DNA of 62,037 nt from Streptomyces sp. CB01635 (GCF_002803065.1 NZ_NNBL01000041.1:1-62037), one strand, 5' to 3'; counted from the stretch's first letter, positions 14,869 through 23,807 are shown. The notes: generated by a model from the letters alone, not told the origin. Translations and numbers: made by a program.

Positions 14869-16575
14869 ATGGGTACGACGGACGTGCAGCCCGTGCAGCC
14901 GGCACCAGGAGCGGCGCGGACGAAGACGCCGGGCCGGATCGTCGTGGAGTGGCTGACCACCACGGACCACAAGAAGATCGGCCACCTCTACCTGATCACG
15001 TCGTTCGCGTTCTTCCTCGCCGGCGGCGTCATGGCGCTCCTGATGCGGGCGGAGCTCGCGCGACCCGGGCTTCAGATGCTGTCCAACGAGCAGTACAACC
15101 AGCTCTTCACGATGCACGGCACGATCATGCTGCTGCTCTTCGCGACCCCGACCTTCGCGGGCTTCGCCAACGAGATCATGCCGCTGCAGATCGGCGCCCC
15201 CGACGTGGCGTTCCCCCGGCTCAACATGTTCTCGTACTGGCTGTTCCTGTTCGGCGGGCTGATCGTGATCGGCTCGCTGATGGTGCCCGGCGGGGCCGCG
15301 GACTTCGGCTGGTTCGCGTACGCCCCGCTCAACAGCCTGACGCGCTCACCGGGCATCGGCGCCGACATGTGGATCATGGGTCTGGCGCTCGCGGGCTTCG
15401 GCACGATCCTCGGCGCGGTGAACTTCCTGACGACCATCATCGGGATGCGGGCGCCCGGCATGACGATGTTCCGGATGCCGATCTTCACGTGGAACACGCT
15501 GTTCACGTCGATCCTCGTGCTGATGGCCTTCCCGGTGCTCGCCGCGGCGCTGCTCGTCCTGGAGGCGGACCGGCGCTTCGGGGCCGTGGTCTTCGAGGCC
15601 CAGTTCGGGGGTGCGCTGCTGTGGCAGCACCTCTTCTGGTTCTTCGGCCATCCGGAGGTCTACATCATCGCGCTGCCGTTCTTCGGCATCGTCTCCGAGA
15701 TCCTCCCGGTCTTCAGCCGCAAGCCGATCTGGGGCTACTCGATGCTGGTCGGCGCCACGATGGCCATCACCGGGCTGTCGATCGTCGTGTGGGCGCACCA
15801 CATGTTCGTGACGGGCGGGGTGCTGCTGCCGTTCTTCTCGTTCATGACGTTCCTGATCGCGGTGCCCACGGGCGTGAAGTTCTTCAACTGGATCGGGACG
15901 ATGATCAAGGGGTCCCTGTCCTTCGAGACCCCGATGCTGTGGTCCGTCGGCTTCCTGGTGACGTTCCTGTTCGGCGGCCTGACCGGCGTCATCCTCGCCG
16001 TGCCGCCGCTGGACTTCCACGTGACGGACTCGTACTTCGTGGTCGCGCACTTCCACTACGTCGTGTTCGGCACGGTCGTCTTCGCGACGTTCGGCGGCTT
16101 CTACTTCTGGTGGCCGAAGTTCACCGGGAAGATGCTCGACGAGCGGCTCGGGAAGATCCAGTTCTGGACACTGTTCGTCGGGTTCCACACCACGTTCCTG
16201 GTGCAGCACTGGCTCGGCGCCGAGGGCATGCCGCGGCGGTACGCGGACTATCTGGCGGTCGACGGGTTCACGGCGCTCAACACCCTGTCGACCATCGGCT
16301 CGTTACTGCTCGGCTTCTCCACGCTGCCGTTCCTCTACAACGTCTGGAAGACGGCCAGGTACGGCGAGAAGGTCGACGTGGACGACCCGTGGGGCTACGG
16401 GCGTTCGCTGGAGTGGGCGACACCGTGTCCGGCGCCGCGGCACAACTTCCTCACGCTGCCCCGGATCCGCTCCGAGTCCCCGGCCTTCGACCTGCACCAT
16501 CCGGCGTTCGCGTCGGCCCGTCCGCTGAGCCGCCCCGTTCCAGTGCCCGGGACAGACGGTCCCGAGCGGTCCTGA
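14869..16575 (+). CDS. ctaD: Cytochrome c oxidase subunit I (aa3-type), stand-alone copy with a TTA codon
   Basis: A 568-residue heme-copper oxidase subunit I, starting MGTTDVQ after GAGGGGGC. It is the catalytic subunit that reduces O2 and pumps protons in the membrane. Ligands are all visible: His83 (LFTMHGT) and His396 for heme a, His394 (HFHYVVFG) for heme a3, and His261 with His310/His311 (VWAHHMFVTG) for CuB. Tyr265 in HPEVY is cross-linked to His261 in this family. No ctaC, ctaE or ctaF gene is adjacent, so this is probably a second copy separate from the main cta operon. One leucine (16303-16305) is encoded by TTA, the rare codon read by the bldA tRNA. The last 125 nt overlap the convergent regulator gene. 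Confidence 0.93.
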   Translation: MGTTDVQPVQPAPGAARTKTPGRIVVEWLTTTDHKKIGHLYLITSFAFFLAGGVMALLMRAELARPGLQMLSNEQYNQLFTMHGTIMLLLFATPTFAGFANEIMPLQIGAPDVAFPRLNMFSYWLFLFGGLIVIGSLMVPGGAADFGWFAYAPLNSLTRSPGIGADMWIMGLALAGFGTILGAVNFLTTIIGMRAPGMTMFRMPIFTWNTLFTSILVLMAFPVLAAALLVLEADRRFGAVVFEAQFGGALLWQHLFWFFGHPEVYIIALPFFGIVSEILPVFSRKPIWGYSMLVGATMAITGLSIVVWAHHMFVTGGVLLPFFSFMTFLIAVPTGVKFFNWIGTMIKGSLSFETPMLWSVGFLVTFLFGGLTGVILAVPPLDFHVTDSYFVVAHFHYVVFGTVVFATFGGFYFWWPKFTGKMLDERLGKIQFWTLFVGFHTTFLVQHWLGAEGMPRRYADYLAVDGFTALNTLSTIGSLLLGFSTLPFLYNVWKTARYGEKVDVDDPWGYGRSLEWATPCPAPRHNFLTLPRIRSESPAFDLHHPAFASARPLSRPVPVPGTDGPERS

Positions 16576-17494
16576 TCGCGTCCGTGAGCCCGTCGGGTTC
16601 GAGCACCTCGAACTCGAAGCCCGTCAGGACCACGTGGATCACCATCACATCGAGGCTCGCCGCCCCGGTGCGCAGCACACAGCTGTCGTCGCCGTCGGCC
16701 TCGAGCGTGCCCGCCGACGGGCTGATCCGCTGCCTCGCCTCCTCCAGGGGCACCAGGAGCCGGATCGTCGCGCCGGTGGCGTACGGGCCCTGCGAGACGC
16801 CCTTCGAGACATACGCGGCAAGGTCGTCGGCCGGTGGCGTGCGCGGGGCGAAGCGCGGTCCGTGCGGCGGCTTCGGCGTGATCCGGTCGACGCGGAACGT
16901 GCGCCAGTCCTCGCGGTCGGCGTCCCAGGCGACCAGGTACCAGCGGCGCTCGCTGCACACCAGACGGTGCGGCTCGACGGTGCGGCGCGTGACGGCGCCG
17001 CCGTGGTCCTCGTAGGCGAAGCGCAGCCGCTCCGAGTCCCGGCAGGCGGTGGCGAGTTCGGTGAGGACGGACGGGTCTACGTCGGAGGGGCCCGGGCCGC
17101 GGAGCATCGGCACGGTGAACGCGTTGAGGGCGGAGACGCGGCGGCGCAGCCGGCTGGGGAGGACCTGTTCGAGCTTCGACAGGGCCCCTACGGACGCCTC
17201 GCCGATGCCCTCGATGCCCTGGCCGGCCGAGGTGCGCAGGCCGACGGCGACCGCGACGGCCTCGTCGTCGTCGAGGAGCAGCGGCGGCAGCTCGGCCCCG
17301 GCGCCCATCCGGTAGCCGCCGCCCGTGCCGGGGCTCGCGTCGACGGGGTAGCCGAGCCCGCGCAGCCGGTCGACGTCGCGGCGGACGGTGCGCGGCGTGA
17401 CACCGAGCCGGTCCGCGAGGTCGGCGCCCGACCACTCGCGGTGGGCCTGCAGCAGCGACAGCAGCCGCAGGAGTCGGGCCGAGGTCTCCAGCAT
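16451..17494 (-). CDS. WYL-domain transcriptional regulator (HTH_11 N-terminus)
   Basis: A 347-residue regulator. The N-terminal winged helix reads MLETSARLLRLLSLLQAHRE, SGADLADRLGVTPRTVRRDV and a GYPVDASPGTGGGY wing. The middle and C-terminal part is a WYL domain: LRFAYEDHGG, VEPHRLVCSERRWYLVAWD and RTFRVDRI. The family senses small ligands or nucleic-acid ends and usually represses nearby genes. The C-terminal 25 residues (Pro/Gly/Thr/Arg-rich) are encoded antisense to the 3' end of ctaD. A CAGACT hexamer 7 nt upstream of the ATG could be a weak leaderless -10. Confidence 0.87.
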   Translation of the reverse strand: MLETSARLLRLLSLLQAHREWSGADLADRLGVTPRTVRRDVDRLRGLGYPVDASPGTGGGYRMGAGAELPPLLLDDDEAVAVAVGLRTSAGQGIEGIGEASVGALSKLEQVLPSRLRRRVSALNAFTVPMLRGPGPSDVDPSVLTELATACRDSERLRFAYEDHGGAVTRRTVEPHRLVCSERRWYLVAWDADREDWRTFRVDRITPKPPHGPRFAPRTPPADDLAAYVSKGVSQGPYATGATIRLLVPLEEARQRISPSAGTLEADGDDSCVLRTGAASLDVMVIHVVLTGFEFEVLEPDGLTDAIRTARDRLSRALERGGSADGPTRTPDGAGRRPGTRSGSGAA

Positions 17495-17553
17495 GGGCCC
17501 GAGTCTGCCAGCCCCTGCGGACAGCAGGGGTCCGCAAGGGCGCCGCGCGCGGA

Positions 17554-18420
17554 CTACTCGGCGGCGGCCGTGGTCACGAGGACCGCCAGGTCGTTGTCGC
17601 TCGTGTAGTACGGCTCGACCGCGATCCGGCCGCGCTCGGTGTCGAGACGCGCGGTCGGGTAGGTGAAGATCGGCTTCTTGTCGGCGACGTCGTCCAGGAG
17701 CCGGGCGACGCGTACCGCGAGTCCGTCCTCGCCCTCCGGGCGCACCCACAGGTCCCAGCGTCCCGCGTCCAGCTCCTCGTACCCGACGCGGAAGGTGAAC
17801 TCTTCGCCGCGCGGCGTCAGTTCGGTGCGCAGGGCAGGCCCGCCGTCCTTGCGTGAACGTATCTCCGCGTACGCCTTGGGGGTGATCGCGGTGCCGTAGA
17901 CGCGCCCGCGGACCGTCATCTCGCCGTCCGCGATGAGCAGTTCGCCCGCCTCGGCGTGCGGGGCGCGCAACCAGCTGCGCACGGTGAGGTTGCCGTGCTT
18001 GGTCGCGTAAGGGATGCGGACGGCGACGAAGCCGCGGGAGCCGCTGGGGACGCGGTCGACGAGGGACCGCAGGTCGTTGAGGCCGGGGGCCAGGCGCTGC
18101 GGCTCCTCGCCGGCCACCTGCGCGAAGACGTCCCAGCGCCCCTCGGGCAGCCGGACGCTGCTGGGCAGCGCCGCCCGCAGGCTGCCGTCGCCCGCCGGGG
18201 TCAGCGGCAGGCGCACGTCCTCGCCGCTGTCCCGGTCGGTGAGGACCAGATGAGCCGGGTCGGGCCCGCCGTGGTCGGTGACGTCGAAGGTGAGACCGCC
18301 CGCCGAGTCGGCGATGCAGTCGGCGCGGGGCGCCGTGGCCCCGTCGCCCACGGAAGGCTCGGACGAGGCGGCCGAGGCGGCCGAGGCCGAGAAGTCTGCC
18401 GAAGCTGTCGGCGGCGTCAT
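17554..18420 (-). CDS. Conserved protein coupled to the GT4 glycosyltransferase (unknown role)
   Basis: A 288-residue protein starting at ATG 18420, which overlaps the stop of the upstream glycosyltransferase (ATGA). The first 30 residues are Ala/Ser-rich. The rest looks like two beta-sandwich-like repeats with related phrases: LPEGRWDVFAQVAGEEPQRL with VRIPYATKHGNLTVRSWLR, and LDAGRWDLWVRPEGEDGLAV with TARLDTERGRIAVEPYYT. These resemble the accessory 'transferase' domains found in actinobacterial wall-polymer glycosyltransferases. No signal peptide or TM is seen. A role in surface polysaccharide or teichoic-acid-like synthesis is inferred only from coupling. Confidence 0.65.
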   Translation of the reverse strand: MTPPTASADFSASAASAASSEPSVGDGATAPRADCIADSAGGLTFDVTDHGGPDPAHLVLTDRDSGEDVRLPLTPAGDGSLRAALPSSVRLPEGRWDVFAQVAGEEPQRLAPGLNDLRSLVDRVPSGSRGFVAVRIPYATKHGNLTVRSWLRAPHAEAGELLIADGEMTVRGRVYGTAITPKAYAEIRSRKDGGPALRTELTPRGEEFTFRVGYEELDAGRWDLWVRPEGEDGLAVRVARLLDDVADKKPIFTYPTARLDTERGRIAVEPYYTSDNDLAVLVTTAAAE

Positions 18421-19685
18421 GCCGTGCGCCCCTTTCTCTGTGAGGTTCCCTGGGCCGTGAACGCGGAGCGTCCCGCGTCCCGCACCGCGTACGCGCCCCC
18501 GAGCAGCGCGCCGCGGGTGCGGTGCAGAAGGTCTCCGCCGCGGCGGGCCGTCAGCGAGCCGAACAGCGATTCGTAGCGCTCGGCGATGTGCGCCGGGTCG
18601 AACCGCTCGGAGTCCTTGAGCGCGGCGCTCGCCATCCGGGCGCGCAGCGCGTCGTTGTTGATCAGTTCGAGGAGGCCGCCGGAGATCGCCTCGACGTTGC
18701 CCACCTCGACGAGGCGCCCGTCGACACCGTTGTCGATGATTTCGCCGGGGCCGTGCGGACAGTCGGTGGCGACCACCGGGAGGCCGCAGCGCATCGCCTC
18801 GACGATGGTCATGCCGAACGACTCCAGGCTGGAGGTGACGGCGGCGATGGAACCTTTCGCCCACTCCGGTTCGATGGGATGGGCGGGACCCATGAGGAAC
18901 ACGTGGTTGTACAGACCGAGGTCGTCGATCAGGGCGCGGAGCTTGTCCTTCTGCTTGCCGCTGCCGTAGATCCGCAGGCGCCAGTCGGGCCGCTCGGCGC
19001 GGACCTGGTCGAAGGCCCTGACCAGCAGGTCGTACCGCTTCACCGGCGCGAGCCGGCCGGCCGCGACGACCCACTTGCCCGAGCCGTCCGCGGGTTCGAC
19101 GCCCGGCGCGGGCACGGGGTTCGGCACGGCCTCGATGCGTACGCCGGGCAGCCGCATCTTCGCGCGGTACGCCCGGGCGTCGGCCTCCGTGGTCGTGGTG
19201 AGCGCGTCGAGCCGCGGGTAGACCGCGCGCAACTGCCTGCGCAGCGCGGTCGGGTGGCTGTCGAGCGTGAGGTGTTCCTGGCCGACGCGCAGGGGGCCCC
19301 GCCGGGTCTGGCGGGCCAGGTGCACATTGAGTCCCGGGCGGGTGCCGACGACGACATCGGCGTCGACCGCGCGCAAGTGCTCGGCGATCCGGCGGTCGGT
19401 GAGCGCGTTGTACTGGTCGTAGCGGCCCTCGGCGCGCGGGAACGTCGTGGCGGGGGTGCGGTATTCGGGGCTGCCGCCCTCGTAGCCCGGGGTGCCCTTG
19501 CGGATGTCGACGAGGTGGCGGACCCGGACCCTCGGGTCGGGCCTGAAAACCGGGTCGTCACGGTGGCGCAGGACGGAGACCACCTCGACGTCGTGCTGTT
19601 CGGCAAGCGTGTTCGCGAGGTTGTACGTCGTCCGAATCGTCCCTCCGATTCCGTACGCATTGTGAATCAGGAAAGAAATCTGCAT
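18417..19685 (-). CDS. Family 4 glycosyltransferase
   Basis: A 422-residue GT-B fold enzyme. The N-terminal acceptor-domain loop is FLIHNAYGIGGTIRTTYNLA (the G-G-T motif), and the C-terminal donor domain has VVAAGRLAPVKRYDLLVRAF followed by the EX7E-type motif ESFGMTIVEAM and GLPVVATDCPHGPGEII. It uses a nucleotide-activated sugar at the cytoplasmic face. The C-terminal 50 residues are basic. The ATG has a GGGGAC ribosome-binding site and the partner gene follows with a 4-nt overlap. Acceptor unknown. Confidence 0.9.
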   Translation of the reverse strand: MQISFLIHNAYGIGGTIRTTYNLANTLAEQHDVEVVSVLRHRDDPVFRPDPRVRVRHLVDIRKGTPGYEGGSPEYRTPATTFPRAEGRYDQYNALTDRRIAEHLRAVDADVVVGTRPGLNVHLARQTRRGPLRVGQEHLTLDSHPTALRRQLRAVYPRLDALTTTTEADARAYRAKMRLPGVRIEAVPNPVPAPGVEPADGSGKWVVAAGRLAPVKRYDLLVRAFDQVRAERPDWRLRIYGSGKQKDKLRALIDDLGLYNHVFLMGPAHPIEPEWAKGSIAAVTSSLESFGMTIVEAMRCGLPVVATDCPHGPGEIIDNGVDGRLVEVGNVEAISGGLLELINNDALRARMASAALKDSERFDPAHIAERYESLFGSLTARRGGDLLHRTRGALLGGAYAVRDAGRSAFTAQGTSQRKGRTA

Positions 19686-19967
19686 GCGTCCCCGTATTCC
19701 ACTGTTCCTCGCGGACAGTCCGTCTCGTCCGCCTACCGCGTGGTTAGACAGGGATGCGGGGGCAGAGGTTGGGCTTCATCACCATCTTGTTCCAGAACGG
19801 ATGCGTGATTGAGAGACGATTTGTGGAACCTTTTGACGCTTTCCGACATCAAGGCAGGTAGGAGGGCTGAGATACCAAGAAGCAGTTCGTCGTGACGTCA
19901 CCCTCTTGAGTGACCCACCCGAACTGCGGCGCAGCGCCGTCGCGTTCGCCGGTGAGGCCCTCCGAAC

Positions 19968-20558
19968 TCAGCTGAGGCTCTTGGCCGATGCCTTCGGGAT
20001 GAGCAGCACGGTGCCGCTGTTGAGGCGGTCGGGACGGTTGCCGACCATCTGCTCGTTGGCCTCGTAGAGCGCCTGCCAGCCGCCCTTGACCTCGTAGCGC
20101 GCGGCGATCGAGCTGAGGGTCTCGCCCTGCTCGACCACATGGACGCGACCGTCGAGCTTGAGGACCTTGGAGCAGACGGGCCAGGCACGCCAGCCCTGGG
20201 TGCCCAGTACCTTCTCGGCGACCGCGATCTGCTCGGCGCGCGTCGCGAGGTCCGCGCGCGGGGCGTACATGAGGCCGCCGTACTCCTCCCAGGTGGACTG
20301 CCAGAACTGCAGCCCTCCGTAGTAGCCGTTGCCGCTGTTGATGTGCCAGCGCCCGGTGCTCTCGCATTCGGCCAGGCAGCCCCACGGCCACTGGTCCTTG
20401 ACGCACTCGGACACATCGAGGTTCAGATGCCCGGGGCCGGGATCCAGTGCCGGCGAGGCGGCGGCCGCGGGGGTGAGCAGGGCGGTGAACAGGGCCGGCA
20501 GGGCTGCGAGAAGGAAGCGGCGTGCGGGGCGCTTGCGGATCACGGGCATGGGGCGCAT
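19968..20558 (-). CDS. Secreted Rpf-like transglycosylase with LysM domain
   Basis: A 196-residue exported protein. A signal peptide (MRPMPVIRKRPARRF, then ALPALFTALLTPAAAA) precedes a resuscitation-promoting-factor domain at about residues 52-120, with LAECESTGRWHINSGNGYYG (the Glu is the expected catalytic acid) and GGLQFWQSTWEEYGG. A LysM peptidoglycan-binding domain is at about residues 140-190: HVVEQGETLSSIAARYEVKG to LNSGTVLLIP. It should cleave peptidoglycan during growth or germination. TAGCGT 6 nt upstream of the ATG suggests a leaderless transcript; no c-di-AMP (ydaO) riboswitch, common before related genes, was recognised. Confidence 0.9.
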   Translation of the reverse strand: MRPMPVIRKRPARRFLLAALPALFTALLTPAAAASPALDPGPGHLNLDVSECVKDQWPWGCLAECESTGRWHINSGNGYYGGLQFWQSTWEEYGGLMYAPRADLATRAEQIAVAEKVLGTQGWRAWPVCSKVLKLDGRVHVVEQGETLSSIAARYEVKGGWQALYEANEQMVGNRPDRLNSGTVLLIPKASAKSLS

Positions 20559-20952
20559 CGCGTCACGCTAGGCAGACGAGCACACGCCTCCGCCGAGCCG
20601 CGCCCGGCGCCGGACCCGGCCCCACCCGGTCGGCCGCCACCCGGACCGCGGAAGACGCATATGCGCCAACGACTATTTTCAGCCACCTGCTTCATTGCAC
20701 GATTTCAGGATTTGTCGACCTGTGGGCATGACGACCTGGAACCCGCCTCCCTGCATCAATCCCCCTGCGCCCAAAGGGAGTTGATGTGGAGCGATTGATT
20801 CCGACCACCGGTTCGCGCCGTGCGGTGGATGGGTCGATTCCGTCCCCTTCCGGGCGTGACCCCCGGCACAGATCATCCGTTGTCTTCTTTATGAGCCGGG
20901 GGCCGCCCGGCCGCATTCGACGCAGCAATACACCGAATCCGAGGAGCCACCC
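20559..20952. other. Divergent spacer between Rpf-like gene and the 20953 gene
   Basis: It contains the leaderless promoter hexamer TAGCGT (20570-20565, minus) of the Rpf-like gene, a CGCATATGCG palindrome at 20656-20665, and the GAGGAG ribosome-binding site at 20941-20946 of the next gene. No RNA gene or riboswitch core was recognised. Confidence 0.4.
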
Positions 20953-21780
20953 GTGCCGCGCATGCTCGACGTCAGCGACGACGTACGCGCCGAGATCGGC
21001 GACGCAGAAGCCGACCGGCTGCTCGCCGGAGAGAACGCCCCGGGCACGTACGACTGCACGTCCTGCCGTACTCCGGGCGATTCGGAACAGGAGCGCACCA
21101 GCACCGTCCTGTTCATCGGCGACGAGACCGCCGTCCTCGCCTTCGCCCACTCCACCTGCCTGCCCTCGCAGGTCGTCCAGGTGTCCGAGGAGCAGTTGCA
21201 GGGAGCCGTACGTTCCATCACCGGCGACGGCGGCGCACCCGCCGCGGCGTCCCCCGTCCCCTCCCCCGCGGCGCAGCCCATTCCCGGGCAGGCCGCCCCG
21301 CAGCCGCAGCAGGCCGTGCTCGGCGTGACCAGCGGGCTCGTCCTGATCGCAGGTGAGCTGCACCCCGCGCTCGTCGTCGAGCCGACCGGGCCGATCGCCC
21401 GCCCCGGCGCGACGAGCGGCATGGACGAGTTCCTGACCCTCCTCGTGGAGCAGGGCTTCACGCCGACCGCCCAGGTCGGCCAGGTGCCGCCGGTGCTGCA
21501 CGGCTGGTCCGTGCTGCTCGCCATGGGCCAGCTGCACGCCGTACTGCAGCCCGGCACCGCCGGTCTGGGTCAGGTCGCGTGGTGGCAGGCGCACCAGCCG
21601 CTGCACGTCACCGACAGCTGGCGCGCCGCGGCGAACAAGACGAACTCCGTCCTCGTCTTCGCCGCCCCGTCCGGCACGATCGGCCGCCAGCCCCGCGAGG
21701 ACCTGCTCCGCGACGCCCTCGACAAGGCCGCGGCGAACGGGCTGCTCGTCGGCGCGACGATGCCGCTGGCCGGTACGTGA
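20953..21780 (+). CDS. Conserved hypothetical protein
   Basis: A 275-residue protein starting at GTG, six nt after GAGGAG. Residues 1-90 include DCTSCRTPGDSE and an aliphatic strand pattern (TSTVLFIGDETAVLAFAHS). A Pro/Ala/Gln linker (about 95-118) separates a second half that begins LGVTSGLVLIAGELHPALVV and contains PVLHGWSVLLAMGQLHAVLQ. The two halves could be duplicated alpha/beta domains. No signal peptide, TM or catalytic motif is recognised. A strong hairpin follows. I do not recognise a function. Confidence 0.75.
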   Translation: MPRMLDVSDDVRAEIGDAEADRLLAGENAPGTYDCTSCRTPGDSEQERTSTVLFIGDETAVLAFAHSTCLPSQVVQVSEEQLQGAVRSITGDGGAPAAASPVPSPAAQPIPGQAAPQPQQAVLGVTSGLVLIAGELHPALVVEPTGPIARPGATSGMDEFLTLLVEQGFTPTAQVGQVPPVLHGWSVLLAMGQLHAVLQPGTAGLGQVAWWQAHQPLHVTDSWRAAANKTNSVLVFAAPSGTIGRQPREDLLRDALDKAAANGLLVGATMPLAGT

Positions 21781-21801
21781 CGTTCCGTCACGAGCCGAGG
21801 T

Positions 21802-21835
21802 GACCGTGGGCCGGGCGTGTGCCCGGCCCACGGTC
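21802..21835 (+). terminator. Terminator hairpin
   Basis: GACCGTGGGCCGGGC - GTGT - GCCCGGCCCACGGTC, a perfect 15-bp stem 21 nt after the stop of the 20953 gene; no T-run. Confidence 0.75.
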
Positions 21836-22008
21836 GCACCCGGCCCCCGGACGCCGTTCCGTGCACCTCCGCGTGCGCCGCTCGCACCCCCCTCGGCCTG
21901 CGAAAGCGCAACAGGGGCCGCATCCGTGAGGGTGTGCGGTTCGTTGGCACCTACGTGCACGCATACGACCTCCCTCGCCGCCCGCAGTATCCGACCCCGA
22001 TCCCCGCC

Positions 22009-22326
22009 ATGCGCGGGACGCACGAATCGGCGGGTGGCCGCTCGGCCACACCGATCTACGACGCCCTGTACGCGGAGTACCGCCGGTCCTTCCGGGCCCT
22101 GCCGGGCGACCGCAGCGGCGAGGAGAACCTCTCGTTCTCCGCGTTCGGCTCGAGCCTGTACGCCGTGCACCACAGCACCAGCGGCCGGCACAGCGCGTCG
22201 TACCACGAACCGCAGCACGTCCACAGCTCGCCGCCGACCGGCTCCTGGAACACGAACGGGCGGCAGCACAGCACCGGGAGCAACCTCCCTGCCGCACTGC
22301 CGCCCGGTCCACGCCGCGAACGCTAG
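22009..22326 (+). CDS. Small conserved hypothetical protein
   Basis: 105 residues from the ATG at 22009 (MRGTHESAGGRSATPIYDAL). The N-terminal half looks structured (TPIYDALYAEYRRSFRALPG), and the C-terminal half is His/Ser/Gly/Pro-rich. The frame stays open to 21817, so a start further upstream, such as a GTG near 21955, is possible. No strong ribosome-binding site was seen at either place. It ends 8 nt from the stop of the convergent der gene. Function unknown. Confidence 0.55.
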   Translation: MRGTHESAGGRSATPIYDALYAEYRRSFRALPGDRSGEENLSFSAFGSSLYAVHHSTSGRHSASYHEPQHVHSSPPTGSWNTNGRQHSTGSNLPAALPPGPRRER

Positions 22327-22334
22327 GCGCTAGC

Positions 22335-23807
22335 TCACTTCTTGCGGCCGCGCTTCTCGCGCACCCGGACCGAAATGTGGATCGGCGTCCCCTCGAAACC
22401 GAACTCCTCGCGAAGGCGCCGCTCCACGTACCGCCGGTAGCCGGCCTCGATGAAGCCGGAGGCGAAGAGCACGAACCGCGGCGGCTTCGTGCCGGCCTGC
22501 GTACCGAAGAGGATGCGGGGCTGCTTGCCGCCGCGGATCGGGTGCGGGTGCGAGGCCACCAGCTCACCCAGGAAAGCGTTGAGCCGGCCCGTCGGAACGC
22601 GCGTCTCCCAGCCGTCGAGTGCCGTCTCGATCGCGGGGACGAGCTTCTCCATGTGGCGCCCGGTCGTCGCCGACACGTTCACCCGGGGCGCCCACGCGAC
22701 CTGCGCGAGCTCCGTCTCGATCTCGCGCTCCAGGTAGTAGCGCCGCTCCTCGTCGAGCGTGTCCCACTTGTTGTACGCGACGACGATCGCGCGGCCCGCC
22801 TCGACGGCCATCGTCACGATGCGCTGGTCCTGGATCGAGATCGACTCGGACGCGTCGATCAGGATGACCGCGACCTCCGCCTTCTCGACGGCAGCGGCGG
22901 TGCGCAGCGAGGCGTAGTAGTCCGCGCCCTGCTGGAGGTGGACCCGCTTGCGGATGCCCGCCGTGTCGACGAACTTCCAGGTCTTGCCGCCGAGTTCGAT
23001 CAGCTCGTCGACCGGGTCGCGGGTGGTGCCCGCCAGTTCGTTCACGACGACGCGGTCCTCGTTCGCCACCTTGTTCAGGAGGGAGGACTTGCCGACGTTC
23101 GGGCGGCCGATGAGGGCGATGCGGCGGGGGCCGCCGATCGCGGTGCCGAAGGTCTGCGCCGGGGCGTCGGGGAGCGCCTCGATGACGGCGTCCAGCATGT
23201 CGCCGGTGCCGCGGCCGTGCAGGGCCGAGACCGGGTACGGCTCGCCGAGACCGAGGGACCACAGGGCGGTGGCGTCCGCCTCGCCGCTCGGCCCGTCCAC
23301 CTTGTTGGCGCACAGCACGACCGGCTTGCCGGCCTTGCGCAGCAGCCGTACGACCGCGAGGTCGGTGTCCGTCGGGCCGACCGTCGCGTCGACGACGAAG
23401 ACGACCGCGTCGGCGGTCTCGATCGCGTACTCGGCCTGCGCGGCCACGGACGCGTCGATGCCGAGGACGTCCTGCTCCCAGCCGCCCGTGTCGACGAGCC
23501 GGAAGCGGCGGCCCGCCCACTCGGCCTCGTACGAGACGCGGTCGCGGGTGACGCCCGGCTTGTCCTCGACCACGGCCTCGCGGCGGCCGATGATGCGGTT
23601 CACCAGGGTCGACTTGCCGACGTTGGGGCGGCCGACGACGGCGAGCGCGGGCAGCGGGCCGTGGCCCGCCTCCTCGATCGCGCCCTCGACGTCCTCGATG
23701 TCGAAGCCCTCTACCGCGGCGAGCTCCATGAACTCCGCGTACTCCGCGTCGCCAAGGGCCCCGTGCTCGTGCTCGGCCGAGCCCTCCGGCTGGATCTGGT
23801 CGTTCAT
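22335..23807 (-). CDS. der: Ribosome-associated GTPase Der (EngA)
   Basis: A 490-residue protein with an acidic N-terminal extension of about 50 residues typical of actinobacteria, then two consecutive GTPase domains. G1 motifs are GRPNVGKST at residue 59 and GRPNVGKSS near 230; G3 motifs are DTGGW and DTAGI; G4 motifs are NKVD and NKWD. A KH-like domain closes the protein (AGTKPPRFVLFASGFIEAGY, VERRLREEFGFEGTPIHISV). Der assists 50S ribosome assembly. The ATG at 23807 is preferred over an upstream in-frame ATG because of a GAGGT upstream. It lies downstream of the PlsC-like/cmk pair on the same strand. Confidence 0.95.
   Translation of the reverse strand: MNDQIQPEGSAEHEHGALGDAEYAEFMELAAVEGFDIEDVEGAIEEAGHGPLPALAVVGRPNVGKSTLVNRIIGRREAVVEDKPGVTRDRVSYEAEWAGRRFRLVDTGGWEQDVLGIDASVAAQAEYAIETADAVVFVVDATVGPTDTDLAVVRLLRKAGKPVVLCANKVDGPSGEADATALWSLGLGEPYPVSALHGRGTGDMLDAVIEALPDAPAQTFGTAIGGPRRIALIGRPNVGKSSLLNKVANEDRVVVNELAGTTRDPVDELIELGGKTWKFVDTAGIRKRVHLQQGADYYASLRTAAAVEKAEVAVILIDASESISIQDQRIVTMAVEAGRAIVVAYNKWDTLDEERRYYLEREIETELAQVAWAPRVNVSATTGRHMEKLVPAIETALDGWETRVPTGRLNAFLGELVASHPHPIRGGKQPRILFGTQAGTKPPRFVLFASGFIEAGYRRYVERRLREEFGFEGTPIHISVRVREKRGRKK

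Noticed and set aside
19744..19785. Short minus-strand frame MVMKPNLCPRIPV upstream of the GT4 gene
   Set aside because: It has no clear ribosome-binding site and no known pattern. It could be a leader peptide but cannot be supported without conservation data.
20559..20952. ydaO-type c-di-AMP riboswitch before the Rpf-like gene
   Set aside because: The conserved core could not be found, and a leaderless start explains the gene better.
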